Shown: positions 35,737 to 46,947 of the stretch, in pieces
Layout of the letters: each line of letters starts with the position of its first letter
Numbering within the stretch: the first letter of the stretch is position 1
Assembly: GCA_028274465.1 (NCBI GenBank)
Contig: CM051455.1
Span: 116,721,547-116,785,546, forward strand
From: Plantago ovata
Taxonomy: Eukaryota > Streptophyta > Magnoliopsida > Lamiales > Plantaginaceae
Direction: 5' to 3'
DNA length: 64,000 nucleotides
Program-made: the position numbers and the translations under genes
Notes under the pieces: generated by a model
The model's input: only the letters and a program-made list of their open reading frames with translations
Databases searched by the model: none
What the model was told of the DNA's origin: nothing

Positions 35737-38307
35737 TGTAACGGTACCGGTTTTGAAAACAAAATATTTTCTTGAAAAAGGAAAATCGAAAAATACTTTA
35801 ATAACAACTGTCGGCAATAAATGCCAAAATAATCTTTGACGCTAACAATAATAAATAATATCCAATGACAACTCAAGTTCGAATGAACAACGAATGAAGA
35901 CAATAAAAGTGTATCTTCTTATTTTGAAAAGAAATCCGTGACACCCCAGACCCTTCTCTCAATCGCTGGCATCCTAGTCACGCACATCCTCAGCAGCATC
36001 TGGAAGGAAGGAATTTTGAAAAACAAAAGAGTGTGAGATAAAGGATCTCAGTGAGGTTCTAAGTTAAAACAGAAAGTAAACAGTTTTAAAAACAAAATCC
36101 TTTTCAGAAAAACGAGCAAACAGAACAGAACACATATAACAGATTAACAAAACAGATACGTTGTAGACCGTTGGTGCAGCCCGCCTTATTGCTCCTACTC
36201 CCAGAATGCCCTTATAACTCCCTTCAGAGGGTGCACAACTCCGGACAGAAACAGAAACCCCCGTGTACTTTGGGGAAACAGATCCTACGACCCTAATAGA
36301 CCTCAGCGACTTCTGCCTCGCGCCTAAAAGGGAATAGACTAGGCCACAATCAAGCAAACCCGATAGTCCTCTACTACCCAAGCCTACCTAACCATAACCT
36401 AATCGACCGGTCACACAGAAACAGAACAGATACAGAGCAACAGATACGGATAATTAACACCGAGAGGTGTTCCTGCAGAATGGTCAGTCCAGAACAGAGT
36501 AGCAATAAACGGAAATGCCAAAAATTCATACTTAGGACTTAGACTTTTACGCGGAAGCATACAGGAAACAGTAGATAGTAATAGGTACAAACAGTCACAT
36601 AGCCTTCCAGTTTCGCAAATAATAGGTTTAGGGGTGAACACTCACCTTAACTTGCGAGCAAAGACCTTCAACGAGTAACGAGCTTTTACCGGTTAACGAA
36701 CAAAGGAGAACCTAACAAGAAAGTACTAAACACACTTTAGAAGTCGAACGGACGGAAGGAAAAAGGTTGAAAAAGGAATGGTAAAGACGGGGTTCGAACA
36801 CGGGACTTCTAAGTTAGTCAAGCAAGAACCTAACCAACTAGGCTAGCAAGTCAAGTCAATACTAATTTACAAAAACAGAAACTAAGTTTGAAATATTTTC
36901 GGAACTCTTTCGATTTTCAGATTCTGGAAATTACCAAAATACCCTCAGTGGTAAATTGCAAAATAACCCTTTTTCAAAAGCAGACAGTACAAACAAACCA
37001 GCAGTTTTCCATACCCTTAACAGTTTTCACAAAACAAAATGATTTTCGAGAAAAGCTTACTGTCAGTCAACTACGGTCAAAGGTAAAACTGCAAAAAGGT
37101 CCTTTAGGTTTTTAGGTTTCCCAAATCAGTCCACAAAAATCCAAAACAGTAACAACAAGGTCCAAAAGTCCTTTCGAGGTCAAACAGGAAATCAAATTCA
37201 ACATACGAGGTCAATAAGTTCACAAGTCCAGCCAAACAGTAACTACACTAACAACCTAAGTCCCGGTTCTCGGTTCGAAATAATTAACAAGGTCAGATCG
37301 ATCAAGGCAGAACCGTCCAAGGGTAAAAAAGTCCAAAACAGAATACGATTACGAGTTTCGAACCAAGAGCAGCAGTACGAGAAACGAGATTTACCTTCGA
37401 AATGAAATAAAAGGTTGAAAATATATACACTCGAATAAATCGAAAAGAAAAGAGAATTAAAACAAGATTCGAATCAAACCGAAATCAAAACCGAATCCGA
37501 ACGGAAAGGTTGAACCAACTTACCGACCGAGATCGGTAACAACGAACGGAAGACAAGATCGGCGGCGGCGAAGCGGCGCGGCGAACAGATCAGAAACAGA
37601 GGCGGCGAAGGGAAACAACGGCCGCGGTGATCGGATCGATCGGATTGATCGATCGACGAACAGAACACGGCGGACGGAGCAGGCGGCGTGGATCAGCAAG
37701 GCGGCGCTTGACGGAACAGAACGGCGGCGGCGCGACGAGACCGGAACGGCGGACAGAGTGGCGCGGACGGAGGCGGCGAACGGAGAGACTCGCGGCGATC
37801 AAACAACAGGCGAATCGATCGATCGATCGACACGACACTAACGGCGACGGCGGCAGTACTTGCAGCGGCGGCGGACGGGACCGAAAGGGAAGGGCGGCGA
37901 CGGTGGTATGCGGTGATGATGATGATGATGAGGAGTTGAAACAATATGGAAATGGGGGTGAGGAGCGTATGGAATGAGGGAGGCTGAGAGTAGTTGTTTT
38001 CTTTCTTCTTTCTTCTTTAGGTTACGGCTGAGAGAGAATGATGAGGGAAAGGGAAAACTAGGGTTAGGGTTAGACAAGTAATGGGCCGGTCAACAGGCTT
38101 TTGACTGGGTTAGGAAATTGGGCCAACGAAAGGGTTAAACAGATCAGATAGCCAGCTTGATCCAAACGAAACGAAACGAACTAACTTACGCGAAAATAAT
38201 TAACTAATTATCGAATAAATAATTTACTCTGATAATTAATTAACTAAAATAATTAAATAAATAATTAAATAAATAATTAAATAATTAAAAAAAAACGGGG
38301 TGTTACA
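35737..38307 (-). repeat. Chromovirus 3' LTR (2,571 bp)
   Basis: Starts TGTAACGGTACCGG and ends GGGGTGTTACA on the plus strand. GC-rich (CGG)n and GATC repeats sit near 37.56-37.93 kb. The open frames in this LTR recur in the other LTR because the LTRs are copies. They are not supported as genes. Confidence 0.95.
36786..36852 (-). repeat. tRNA-like sequence inside the chromovirus LTR
   Basis: On the minus strand TAGCCTAGTTGG matches the Pol III A box (TRGYNNARNNG) and GTTCGAACC matches the B box (GWTCRANNC). They are about 35 bp apart, as in a tRNA gene. The D-arm can pair (GCCT with AGGT). The acceptor stem cannot, so it is not a working tRNA. The other LTR has the same segment at 45005-45071. 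Confidence 0.6.
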
Positions 38308-38320
38308 CTCTTCCCCCCTT
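38308..38320 (-). promoter_or_regulatory. Polypurine tract of the chromovirus
   Basis: The minus strand reads TAAGGGGGGAAGAG next to the LTR start TGTAACACC. This fixes the inner edge of the 3' LTR. Confidence 0.92.
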
Positions 38321-38955
38321 AAAAGAATTTGGTCCCCAAATTCGCACCTGAAAAGTTGAAGAGCTCGGGATACTGCCTGCGCATGTCATCCTCGCTTTCC
38401 CAGGTTGCCTCCTCATACTGATGATTTCCCCACAACACCTTTACTTGCTTGATTTGCCGATTACGGAGCTGTTGTACCTTCTGGTCAAGAATACGAACCG
38501 GTTGCTCCACATACGACAAATCCTCCTCAATGGTCACTTCCTCGGGTTGGATCACGTGTGACAGATCCGGATAATACTTCTTCAGTTGAGATACATGGAA
38601 TACATTATGAATTCAAGTAATAGTAGTGGGCAGTTGCAACCGATAAGCTACAATGCCAACTCTCTCAATGATCTCGTATGGACCCACATATCGCGGGTTC
38701 AGCTTAGCTCTACGACCCATACGAACAATTCCCTTTCTCGGAGATAGCTTGAGAAAGACAAATTCACCCACTTCAAATTCCAAATCTCGCCTACGATTAT
38801 CGGCGTAACTCTTCTGTCGACTTTGAGCAGTTCTCAATCGGTCTCGGATAAGTCTAACCTTTTCCAAGGTTTCTTGTATCATCTCATTAAGAGACCTCTC
38901 TCCAGCTACTGGGGTAGAAATTCGGTCCTCCAAATCCCAGTACAGTGGTGATCTA
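38319..38955 (-). pseudogene. pol: Chromovirus integrase C-terminus and chromodomain-like tail
   Basis: The frame 38613-38955 covers the integrase C-terminal part (QKSYADNRRRDLEFEVGEFV, KLNPRYVGPYEIIERVG). A TGA at 38613-38615 separates it from 38319-38612, which ends with PVRILDQKVQQLRNR...VKVLWGNH..EEATWESEDDM, the chromodomain-type tail of Tekay/Del elements thought to guide insertion to heterochromatin. A further in-frame stop at 38958-38960 separates it from the integrase core. All breaks are single-codon stops in a single frame. Confidence 0.88.
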
Positions 38956-38957
38956 CA

Positions 38958-40166
38958 TTATCGACCATACAGAGCCTCGAACGGTGCCATACCAATCGAT
39001 GCTTGATAACTGTTCTTATAAGCATACTCCACCAATGGCAAATGCTGTGCCCAGCTTCCTTGGTGATCCAGCACACACAATCTCAGAAGGTCTTCTAAAG
39101 TTTGAATGGTCCTTTCGGATTGACCATCTGTCTGCGGATGTGCTGCGGTACTAAAATTCAACTTAGTACCTAAGCCTTCATGTACTTGCTTCCAAAATCT
39201 CGAGACAAACTTCGGATCTCTATCAGAGACAATGCTCACTGGAGTACCATGAAGCCTAATTATATCATCGCGGTAGACTTCGGCTAACTTCTCGGATGTG
39301 TAGGTGGTTTTAACGGGTAGAAAATGTGCTGATTTTGTCAATCTATCGACAATAATCCAAACACTATCAAAACCACCCCTAGCTACCGGTAGACCAGTCA
39401 CAAAATCCATAGTGATCATCTCCCACTTCCACTGTGGAATCTCGAGTGGCTGTAGTAAACCTCCCGGTTTCTGGTGCTCAGCCTTCACTTGCTGGCAGAC
39501 CAAGCAACTTTGCACAAAATGTGCAACATCTCGTTTCATATAGGTCCACCAGTAAACCTTCTTCAAATCCTCGTACATCTTGTTTCCTCCAGGATGCATC
39601 GAATACTTAGACTTATGAGCTTCCTCCAAAATTAATCGTCTAAGCTCTTCATCAGAAGGCACACACAATCTACCCTGGAACCTTAGGGCTCCATTCTCAT
39701 CAATAGAGAATTTCGCATTTCGAGGCTCAGTAATATGTGCCTTGATATCTTGAAGCTCTTCATCCTGCCCTTGAGCCTCAAGAATCTTTTCTGCCAACTC
39801 ATACCTCAAAGTGATATTGGCGAACATACACGACAATTTGGATACTTCGAGATTTGACACGTGTACCCTACGACTTAAAGCATCAGCGACCACATTGGCC
39901 TTACCGGGATGGTATCGAATGGTACATGTGTAATCGCCCAGAAACTCCATCCATCGTCGTTGTCTCATGTTCAACTCCTTTTGGGTAAACACGTACTTCA
40001 AGCTCTTATGATCCGTGAGGATAGTGAACTCAGGACCATAAAGATAGTGTCTCCACTTTCCCAAAGCAAAGACTATAGCAGCTAGCTCAAGGTCATGGGT
40101 TGGGTAATTTCTTTCATATGGCTTCAGTTTTCTCGAAGCATATGCGATTACCTTTTCTCGTTGCAT
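38958..40166 (-). pseudogene. pol: Chromovirus RNase H end and integrase core
   Basis: It begins with the RNase H part ([57 protein letters not shown]). It then holds the integrase HHCC zinc region ([29 protein letters not shown]) and the D-D-E core: Asp in TMDFVTGLP, Asp in IVSDRDPKF, Glu in [18 protein letters not shown] one-base deletion near 40.17 kb takes it out of frame with the RT. The TAA at 38958-38960 ends it at LYGR. Confidence 0.9.
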
Positions 40167-40789
40167 CAGTACACAACCAAACCTTCCTTTGAAGCATCAG
40201 TGTATACTATAAAGTCGTTGGTTCCCTCGGGAAGAGCTAGTATAGGGGCGGTGGTCAGCCTCTTCTTCAGCTCCTCGAAGCTTTCCTGACACTTGTCGCT
40301 CCATACGAACTTAGGATTTTTCCCTGTTAAAGAGGACAAGGGTCCAGCTATCTTCGAATAATCCTTCACAAAACGGCGATAGTAACCAGCCAAACCGAGA
40401 AAACTCCTCACTTCAGTGACAGATTCGGGTCTCTTCCAATTGACTATCGACTCAATCTTCGATGGGTCAACCTCCAAACCTTCTCCAGAGATAATGTGCC
40501 CTAAGAAGGCTACTTTATCTAGCCAAAACTCACACTTGCTGAATTTGGCATACAATCTGTTGTTCTGAAGAGTTTCCAAGACAATTCGAAGATGTTTCTC
40601 ATGATCTTCTTCAGATTTTGAGTAAACGAGAATGTCATCGATGAAAACAACAACAAACTGATCTAGATACGCTTGAAAAACTCGGTGCATCAAATCCATG
40701 AACACAACCGGGGCATTCGTAAGGCCAAACGGCATCACTACGAACTCGTAATGACCATACCTCGAATTCAGGGCAGTCTTAGGTATGTC
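40166..40789 (-). pseudogene. pol: Chromovirus reverse transcriptase, C-terminal half
   Basis: [20 protein letters not shown] and the catalytic FIDDILVYS are present, followed by [17 protein letters not shown], the [12 protein letters not shown] thumb segment and the start of RNase H (VYTDASKEG). A TAA at 40790-40792 cuts it from the N-terminal half of the RT. The sequence on both sides of that stop is in the same frame. Confidence 0.9.
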
Positions 40790-42860
40790 TTATTCCCTTA
40801 CCCTAACTTGATAATAGCCTTGTCGCAGATCAAGATTTGAGTAAACCTTCGAACCTTCCAATTGATCAAAAAGTTCCTCAATACGGGGCAGGGGGTACTT
40901 GTTCTTGACAGTGACTTGATTCAAGCCTCGATAGTCGATGCACATCCTCATAGTACCATCCTTCTTCTTCACGAACAGAACCGGTGATCCCCAAGGTGAC
41001 GAACTAGGTCTCACAAAACCGTTATCCACCAGATCTTGCAGTTGAGTCTTCAGCTCCTTAAGCTCAGCAGGTGCCATCCTATAAGGTGACTTCGAAATTG
41101 GTGCAGTGCCAGGTACCAGATCAATGCTAAACTCCACTTCTCGTTCAGGGGGTACGGAATCCAGCTTCTCAAGGAAAACACCCTTGAACTCCTTAACCAC
41201 CCTGACTTCCTCGATTTTTGGCTGATCTTTGGGTTTGTTGATCAGATACGCCAAAAAGCAGGTAGCACCCTTCACGTACAGCCTCCTAGCTTCCATGGCA
41301 GACAGTAGAAACTTCTCATCCTTTCTCGTATCTCCTTTCCATACGACTTTATCCTCTCCAGGTTTTCCCAGGGATATAGCCTTGGTTCGACAATCCAGTT
41401 GCGCGTAGTGCTCGGACAACCAATCCATACCCAGAATAACATCGTAGGTTGATAGAGGTAGAAATATTAGGTCAGCAGGGAAAGTTCTTCCTAGGATGGA
41501 AATCTCACATCGCTCGACGAACTTCTTAGTGATTAGACTAGCTCCCAAAGGCGTACATACTTCTAAAGCGTAGGGTAGTACTTTGTATGGTAAAACGAGT
41601 GATTCAACAAATACTTCAGCAATAAATGAATGCGTAGCACCAGGATCAAATAAAGCTTTAGAAGAAGTTTGAGCGATCAGTAGCGTACCTTCAACCACAT
41701 TTGCGGTGTCAGGAACTTCATGACCGCCTATGCTGAAAACTCGGGGCTTCGCCATAGTACCCTTTCCATCATTTCTCGGAGCATAGTCTCCTGGCCTTCC
41801 TCCCTTGACAATGGCATGACGGTTCGGACAGTGGCTAATCTTGTGATCCTTACTCCCACAAGCCAAGCATAAGCCCTGTCTTTTCCAGTAGTTGTGCTCA
41901 TCGTGGTTCACTCCTCCACAGTAGTTGCAGTTCTTCCTTGCCTGGGACGACTGCCCAGACCCTCCAGTAGTGTTGCGAGAGCGGTTGTCATGCTGAGTAC
42001 GGGAATACTTCGCCGGTGGTGCCTGATATCCAGATTGATATCCTCCTCGATTCTCCCTCTTATAACCAGATTGGCTTCCTCCTCCATGGCTCCCAGAAGA
42101 ACTAGAGTAGTTCCTATTGCTCGAGTATGGCTTATCAGCCATCTTAATCTCCTTGAGACCACTCTCTACCTCGGAGGCGAGTTCGACAGCCTTGAGATAG
42201 GTAGGCATATTGGTCCCAAATAGACTGTACCGGATCTCGAAGTTGAGTCCCTTCACAAAGTGACGAACCTTCTCTCGTTCATCATCTTGGAAATGCGGCA
42301 CGTACTTCAGTAACCGGGTAAACTCCGAGTCATAGTCGGCAACATCCATGTTCCCTTGCACCAAAGCTTGAAATTCGTCTCTCCGGTTCTCGCGAACCAG
42401 GCGAGGCACGTACTTGTCCATGAAGTCCTTGGTGATTCTCCCAGGTACGAGCAACTCCCTCTTGCCTCCATCTCGCATTCACGGTTCTCCACCAGTTCCT
42501 GGCGGCTCCCACGAACTGGAAAGCAGCAAGCTCGATCTTCCTCTCGTCTGGATAGTGCAGGATCGAGAATAAGTTCTCCATGCCTTCGATCCAGAGCTCA
42601 GCCTTACGGGCATCTGGTGTTCCCTCGAACCTCTCAGGATGGAATCGAGTGAATCGTTCCGCAGCTTGATCGATGGTCTGGATCGGCGGTGGTGGCGGAG
42701 GAGCTGGCTGAACAGGTGGTGCTGGTGCTCCAGCGCGGCGAATGGTTTCGCTGAAATTCCCCAGAGCAGCGATGATACGGTCCACTTGGTCTCCATTTTC
42801 AGCGTGCTGATCGTCTCCACTTCCATTGCTGCTGGCACCACGAGTATTTCTGCGACTCAT
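40790..42860 (-). pseudogene. gag-pol: Chromovirus Gag, protease and RT N-terminal half
   Basis: The start ATG at 42860 opens MSRRNTRGASSNGSGDD. Gag continues through FTRFHPERFEGTPDARKAE and NWWRTV, shifts frame at about 42.47 kb, and goes on with [16 protein letters not shown] and two zinc-knuckle-like segments ([30 protein letters not shown]). The protease site reads [10 protein letters not shown], where the family has LFDSGATHSF, so one base change replaces the Ser next to the catalytic Asp. RT begins at [20 protein letters not shown] and runs to [13 protein letters not shown], where TAA 40790 stops it. Confidence 0.9.
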
Positions 42861-43233
42861 TCTAACAAAGGGCACTACTTAGCAGTTGATTTAACAACCT
42901 CGAATCTCTAACTTAGAAAAGAGCAGAAAAACAAAGAACTAAGGCCAGTACTTAATCTTCTACAACAGGTATAAACTGAGCAGTGAAGAAGAAAACATGC
43001 CTTGTACTTTAAAACAAAAAGCAAAAACAAGAAAATAACGAAGTCTCAAAACAGCCAAGCATGCAATAAAATAAAAGAAAAAAAACGGTCTCTACTCGAC
43101 TTAGCGAGGAAAACAGAAAACCACAGAGTCAAGTAAACGGAAAAGCATAAGCAGTCTCAGTCGGCTGAACTAAAAGAAAAACTCGCTTGGCAAAAACAAA
43201 GAGGTTCAGTACGAGCTCGAAAAGGCAACTATC

Positions 43234-43680
43234 CTAATAAGCATCCTCGCTATCATCCTCGGAACGTCCCTCGGGCACGTGAGCATCTCCTCCTTCTTCC
43301 TCAGAGGGGTCCTCCTCGGGATCTTCTTCGGATTCTTCTTCGTCTTCACTCTTTCCTCTACGGGATCGTCCGCAACCCTCGGGGAACGTCCTCCGAGCCT
43401 TCCTCCTGCGAATCCGGTTGCCAACGTTGGACGCGGTTAATGAAACAAAGCCAGAGTGCTCATTTGCGGCGCGTAAAGCCGTCTTCAGAAATCCGATCTC
43501 CGCTTCCTTCGTTGCTATCACATCTCGAAGCTTAAAGTTCTCCAGCCAGTAGTGATCACGTTCATGCACGACCCTATCCATCACGAATCCAGGGTAAACG
43601 CCAACAACAGGAACGGAGGTATACGGGTTAAATTCTCCTTCGACTAGGCGATAACGAATAACCTTCTTCTCAGAACTCAT
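43234..43680 (-). CDS. Leader ORF upstream of chromovirus gag (148 codons)
   Basis: ATG at 43680 (MSSEKKVIRYRLVEGEFNPY), stop at 43234, lying between the primer site and the gag start on the coding strand. The first ~90 residues look globular with a helix likely to form a coiled coil (KLRDVIATKEAEIGFLKTAL). A basic RRRKARR stretch follows, then a strongly acidic tail (EDEEESEEDPEEDPSEEE). The frame has no break although gag-pol has several. Tekay elements are not usually described with an ORF here. It may be a captured gene fragment or an accessory protein. I do not recognise the family. The earlier GTG at 43698 was not chosen. Confidence 0.55.
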   Translation of the reverse strand: MSSEKKVIRYRLVEGEFNPYTSVPVVGVYPGFVMDRVVHERDHYWLENFKLRDVIATKEAEIGFLKTALRAANEHSGFVSLTASNVGNRIRRRKARRTFPEGCGRSRRGKSEDEEESEEDPEEDPSEEEGGDAHVPEGRSEDDSEDAY

Positions 43681-43940
43681 ACCTATCTGTAAGCACACGC
43701 GTAGTTAACTAGTTAATAACTATGTCAGAATCAGAACAACCACGGAAGGTCAACAGTTTCAGAACGGGTCGGAGGTAGTCAGAAACAGAACAGAGAAGAT
43801 GAAGAAACGGTTCAAGGTTAGTACGTAAGACTCGAATCAGAAAAGCAACAGAAAATACAAGACCTAACCAGCGACTCGGACCCTCACACACACCCCAAAG
43901 GTCAAAAGATCCTATCCTCGCAAGCTCGAGTTTGAACTCA

Positions 43941-43953
43941 AGCTCTGATACCA
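43941..43953 (-). promoter_or_regulatory. Primer binding site of the chromovirus
   Basis: The minus strand reads TGGTATCAGAGCT two bases after the 5' LTR end. It matches the complement of initiator tRNA-Met. Confidence 0.93.
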
Positions 43954-43955
43954 AT

Positions 43956-46513
43956 TGTAACGGTACCGGTTTTGAAAACAAAATATTTTCTTGAAAAAGG
44001 AAAATCGAAAAATAATTTAATAACAACGGCCGACAATAAATGCCAAAATAATCTTTGACGCTAACAATAATAAATAATATCCAATGACAACTCAAGTTTG
44101 AATGAACAACGAATGAAGACAATAAAAGTGTATCTTCTTATTTTGAAAAGAAACCCGTGACACCCCAGACCCTTCTCTCAGTCGCTGGCATCCTAGTCAC
44201 GCACATCCTCAGCAGCATCTGGAAGGAAGGAATTTTGAAAAACAAAAGAGTGTGAGATAAAGGATCTCAGTGAGGTTCTAAGTTAAAACAGAAAGTAAAT
44301 AGTTTTAAAAACAAAATCCTTTTCAGAAAAACGAGCAAACAGAACAGAACACATATAACAGATTAACAAAACAGATACGTTGTAGACCGTTGGTGCAGCC
44401 TGCCTTATTGCTCCTACTCCCAGAATGCCCTTATAACTCCCTTCAGAGGGTGCACAACTCCGGACAGAAACAGAAACCCCCGTGTACTTTGGGGAAACAG
44501 ATCCTACGACCCTAATAGACCTCAGCGACTTCTGCCTCGCGCCTAAAAGGGAATAGACTAGGCCACAATCAAGCAAACCCGATAGTCCTCTACTACCCAA
44601 GCCTACCTAACCATAACCTAATCGACCGGTCACACAGAAACAGAACAGATACAGAGCAACAGATACGGATAATTAACACCGAGAGGTGTTCCTGCAGAAA
44701 GGTCAATCCAGAACAGAGTAGCAATAAACGGAAATGCCAAAAAGTCATACTTAGGACTTATACTTTTACGCGGAAGCATACAGGAAACAGTAGATAGTAA
44801 TAGGTACAAACAGTCACATAGCCTTCCAGTTTCGCAAATAATAGGTTTAGGGGTGAACATTCACCTTAACTTGCGAGCAAAGACCTTCAACGAGTAACGA
44901 GCTTCTACGGGTTAACGAACAAAGGAGAACCTAACAAGAAAGTACTAAACACACTTTAGAAGTCGAACGGACGGAAGGAAAAAGGTTGAAAAAGGATTGG
45001 TAAAGACGCGGTTCGAACACGGGACTTCTAAGTTAGTCAAGCAAGAACCTAACCAACTAGGCTAGCAATTCAAGTCAATACTAATTTACAAAAACAGAAA
45101 CTAAGTTTGAAATATTTTCGGAACTCTTTCGGTTTTCAGATTCTGGAAATTACCAAAATACCCTCAGTGGTAAATTGGAAAATAACCCTTTTTCAAAAGC
45201 AGACAGTACAAACAAACCAGCAGTTTTCCATACACTTAACATTCTTCACAAAACAAAATGATTTTCGAGAAAAGCTTACTGTCAGTCAACTACGGTCAAA
45301 GGTAAAACTGCAAAAAGGTCCTTTAGGTTTTTAGGTATCCCAAATCAGTCCACAAAAATCCAAAACAGTAACAACAAGGTCCAAAAGTCCTTTCGAGGTC
45401 AAACAGGAAATTAAATTCAACATACGAGGTCAATAAGTTCACAAGTCCAGCCAAACAGTAACTACACTAACAACCTAAGTCCCGGTTCTCGGTTCGAAAT
45501 AATTAACAAGGTCAGATCGATCAAGGCAGAACCGTCCAAGGGTAAAAAAGTCCAAAACAGAATATGAGTACGAGTTTCGAATCAAGAGTAGCAGTACGAG
45601 AAACGAGATTTACCTTCGAAACGAAATAAAACGTTGAACAAATCTGCACTCGAATAAATCGAAAAAAAAGAGAATTAAAACAAGATTCGAATCAAACCGA
45701 AATCAAAATCGAATCCGAACGGAAAGGTTGAACCAACTTACCGACCGAGATCGGTAACAACGAACGGAAGACAAGATCGGCGGCGACGAAGCGGCGCGGC
45801 GAACAGATCAGAAACAGAGGCGGCGAAGGGAAACAACGGCCGCGGCGATCGGATTGATCGATCGACGAACAGAACGCGGCGGACGGAGCAGGCGGCGCAG
45901 ATCAGCAAGGCGGCGCTTGACGGAACAGAACGGCGGCGGCGCGACGAGACCGGAACGGCGGACAGAGTGGCATGGACGGAGGCGGCGAACGGAGAGACTC
46001 GCGGCGATCAAACAACAGGCGAATCGATCGATCGATCGACACGGCACTAACAGCGACGGTGGCAGTACTTGCAGCGGCGGCGGACGGGACCGGAACGGAA
46101 GGGCGGCGGCGTTGGTATGCGGTGATGATGATGATGGTGAGGAGTTGAAACAATATGGAGATGGGGTGAGGAGCGTATGGAATGAGGGAGGCAGAGAGTA
46201 GTTGTTTTCTTTCTTCTTTCTTCTTTAGGTTACGGCTGAGAGAGAATGATGAGGAAAAGGGAAAACTAGGGTTAGGGTTAGACAAGTAATGGGCCGGTCA
46301 ACAGGCTTTTGACTGGGTTAGGAAATTGGGCCAACGAAAGGGTTAAACAGATCAGATAGCCAGCTTGATCCAAACGAAACGAAACGAACTAACTTACGCC
46401 AAAATAATTAACTAATTATCGAATAAATAATTTACTCTGATAATTAATTAACTAAAATAATTAAATAAATAATTAAATAAATAATTAAATAATTAAAAAA
46501 ATGGGGTGTTACA
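43956..46513 (-). repeat. Chromovirus 5' LTR (2,558 bp)
   Basis: A near copy of 35737-38307 with scattered substitutions and small indels, for example a shorter GATC/GATTGATC tract near 45.85 kb. It includes the tRNA-like segment at 45005-45071. It ends TGTTACA at 46513. Confidence 0.95.
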
Positions 46514-46689
46514 TATTCTCTGTTAGACAGTAAAAGAAAAGCTCTCTCCCTCCCTTCCTAAAGCTGCCGTCCATAAACCGGATGGAATTCAATTCCAAGA
46601 ATATCCTAGCATTCTCTACGAGCCCTATTCCATCTAAGGATACCAAGGTTGAGTATAATCAAAGCTGGAATCTAACCTTTGTTTTGCAG

Positions 46690-46816
46690 GAAATCAAGAA
46701 GACGAATTAGACATCTTCGACTTCACCGAACGAGAAGATTTTGCTAATTACTACGAAGATCTTGTTGATCATGATCCTGCAGTAAAATTGATTGTTGTTC
46801 AAGCCTTCGAACAACT
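46690..46816 (+). other. Exon-like segment in solo LTR B
   Basis: Preceded by TTTGTTTTGCAG and followed by GTAAGTATTC. It reads ELDIFDFTEREDFANYYEDL and further to AFEQL, with no stop. The core DIFDF.E.ED...YYEDL is shared with solo LTR A. Confidence 0.5.
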
Positions 46817-46947
46817 GTAAGTATTCTAACTCTGATGTGTTTCAATATTCGTAGCATAGATAATCAATCAGTATGCATGTTAAGAAACTTTTGAAATTCC
46901 GCTGCACAACCCTTGGGGTAATTCTGGTCATATTTTCTTACACTCCG

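Larger units (their letters stand above)
35732..46518 (-). mobile_element. Complete Ty3/gypsy chromovirus (Tekay/Del type), 10,777 bp
   Basis: The element spans 35737-46513 with LTRs at both ends and target duplication TATTC at 35732-35736 and 46514-46518. Transcription runs right to left: 5' LTR 43956-46513, primer site 43941-43953, a leader ORF, gag, protease, RT, RNase H, integrase, a chromodomain-like tail, polypurine tract 38308-38320, 3' LTR 35737-38307. The order (integrase after RT/RH) is Ty3/gypsy. The C-terminal EATWE segment marks a chromovirus. The LTRs are very similar over 2.56 kb. The polyprotein has a few stops and frameshifts. Confidence 0.95.
34279..46947 (+). mobile_element. 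Solo LTR B, split by a gypsy element
   Basis: The LTR begins TGTTAGTTATACCCC at 34284 and ends CATATTTTCTTACA at 46942. CTCCG duplications lie at 34279-34283 and 46943-46947. Without the nested element (35737-46513 plus one TATTC) it is about 1,877 bp. It aligns along its length with solo LTR A in the opposite orientation, for example ATATTACACC.GGC...AGCATGTCATATCTTTAT, and CATCGCCGC.TTGAG.GCAACAGGCTTC. TATA box TATAAATAG at 35677-35684. No internal coding region survives. Confidence 0.87.

Noticed and set aside
36064-36381. A 105-codon minus-strand frame, repeated at 44283-44600
   Set aside because: The two copies exist because they lie in the two LTRs of one element. There is no family match, and the LTR copies do not show coding-type conservation beyond overall identity.
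37627-37977. Arg-rich open frames on both strands in the GC-rich LTR part, repeated at 45854-46201
   Set aside because: CGG and GATC repeats keep several frames open at once. The copies differ by frame-changing indels.
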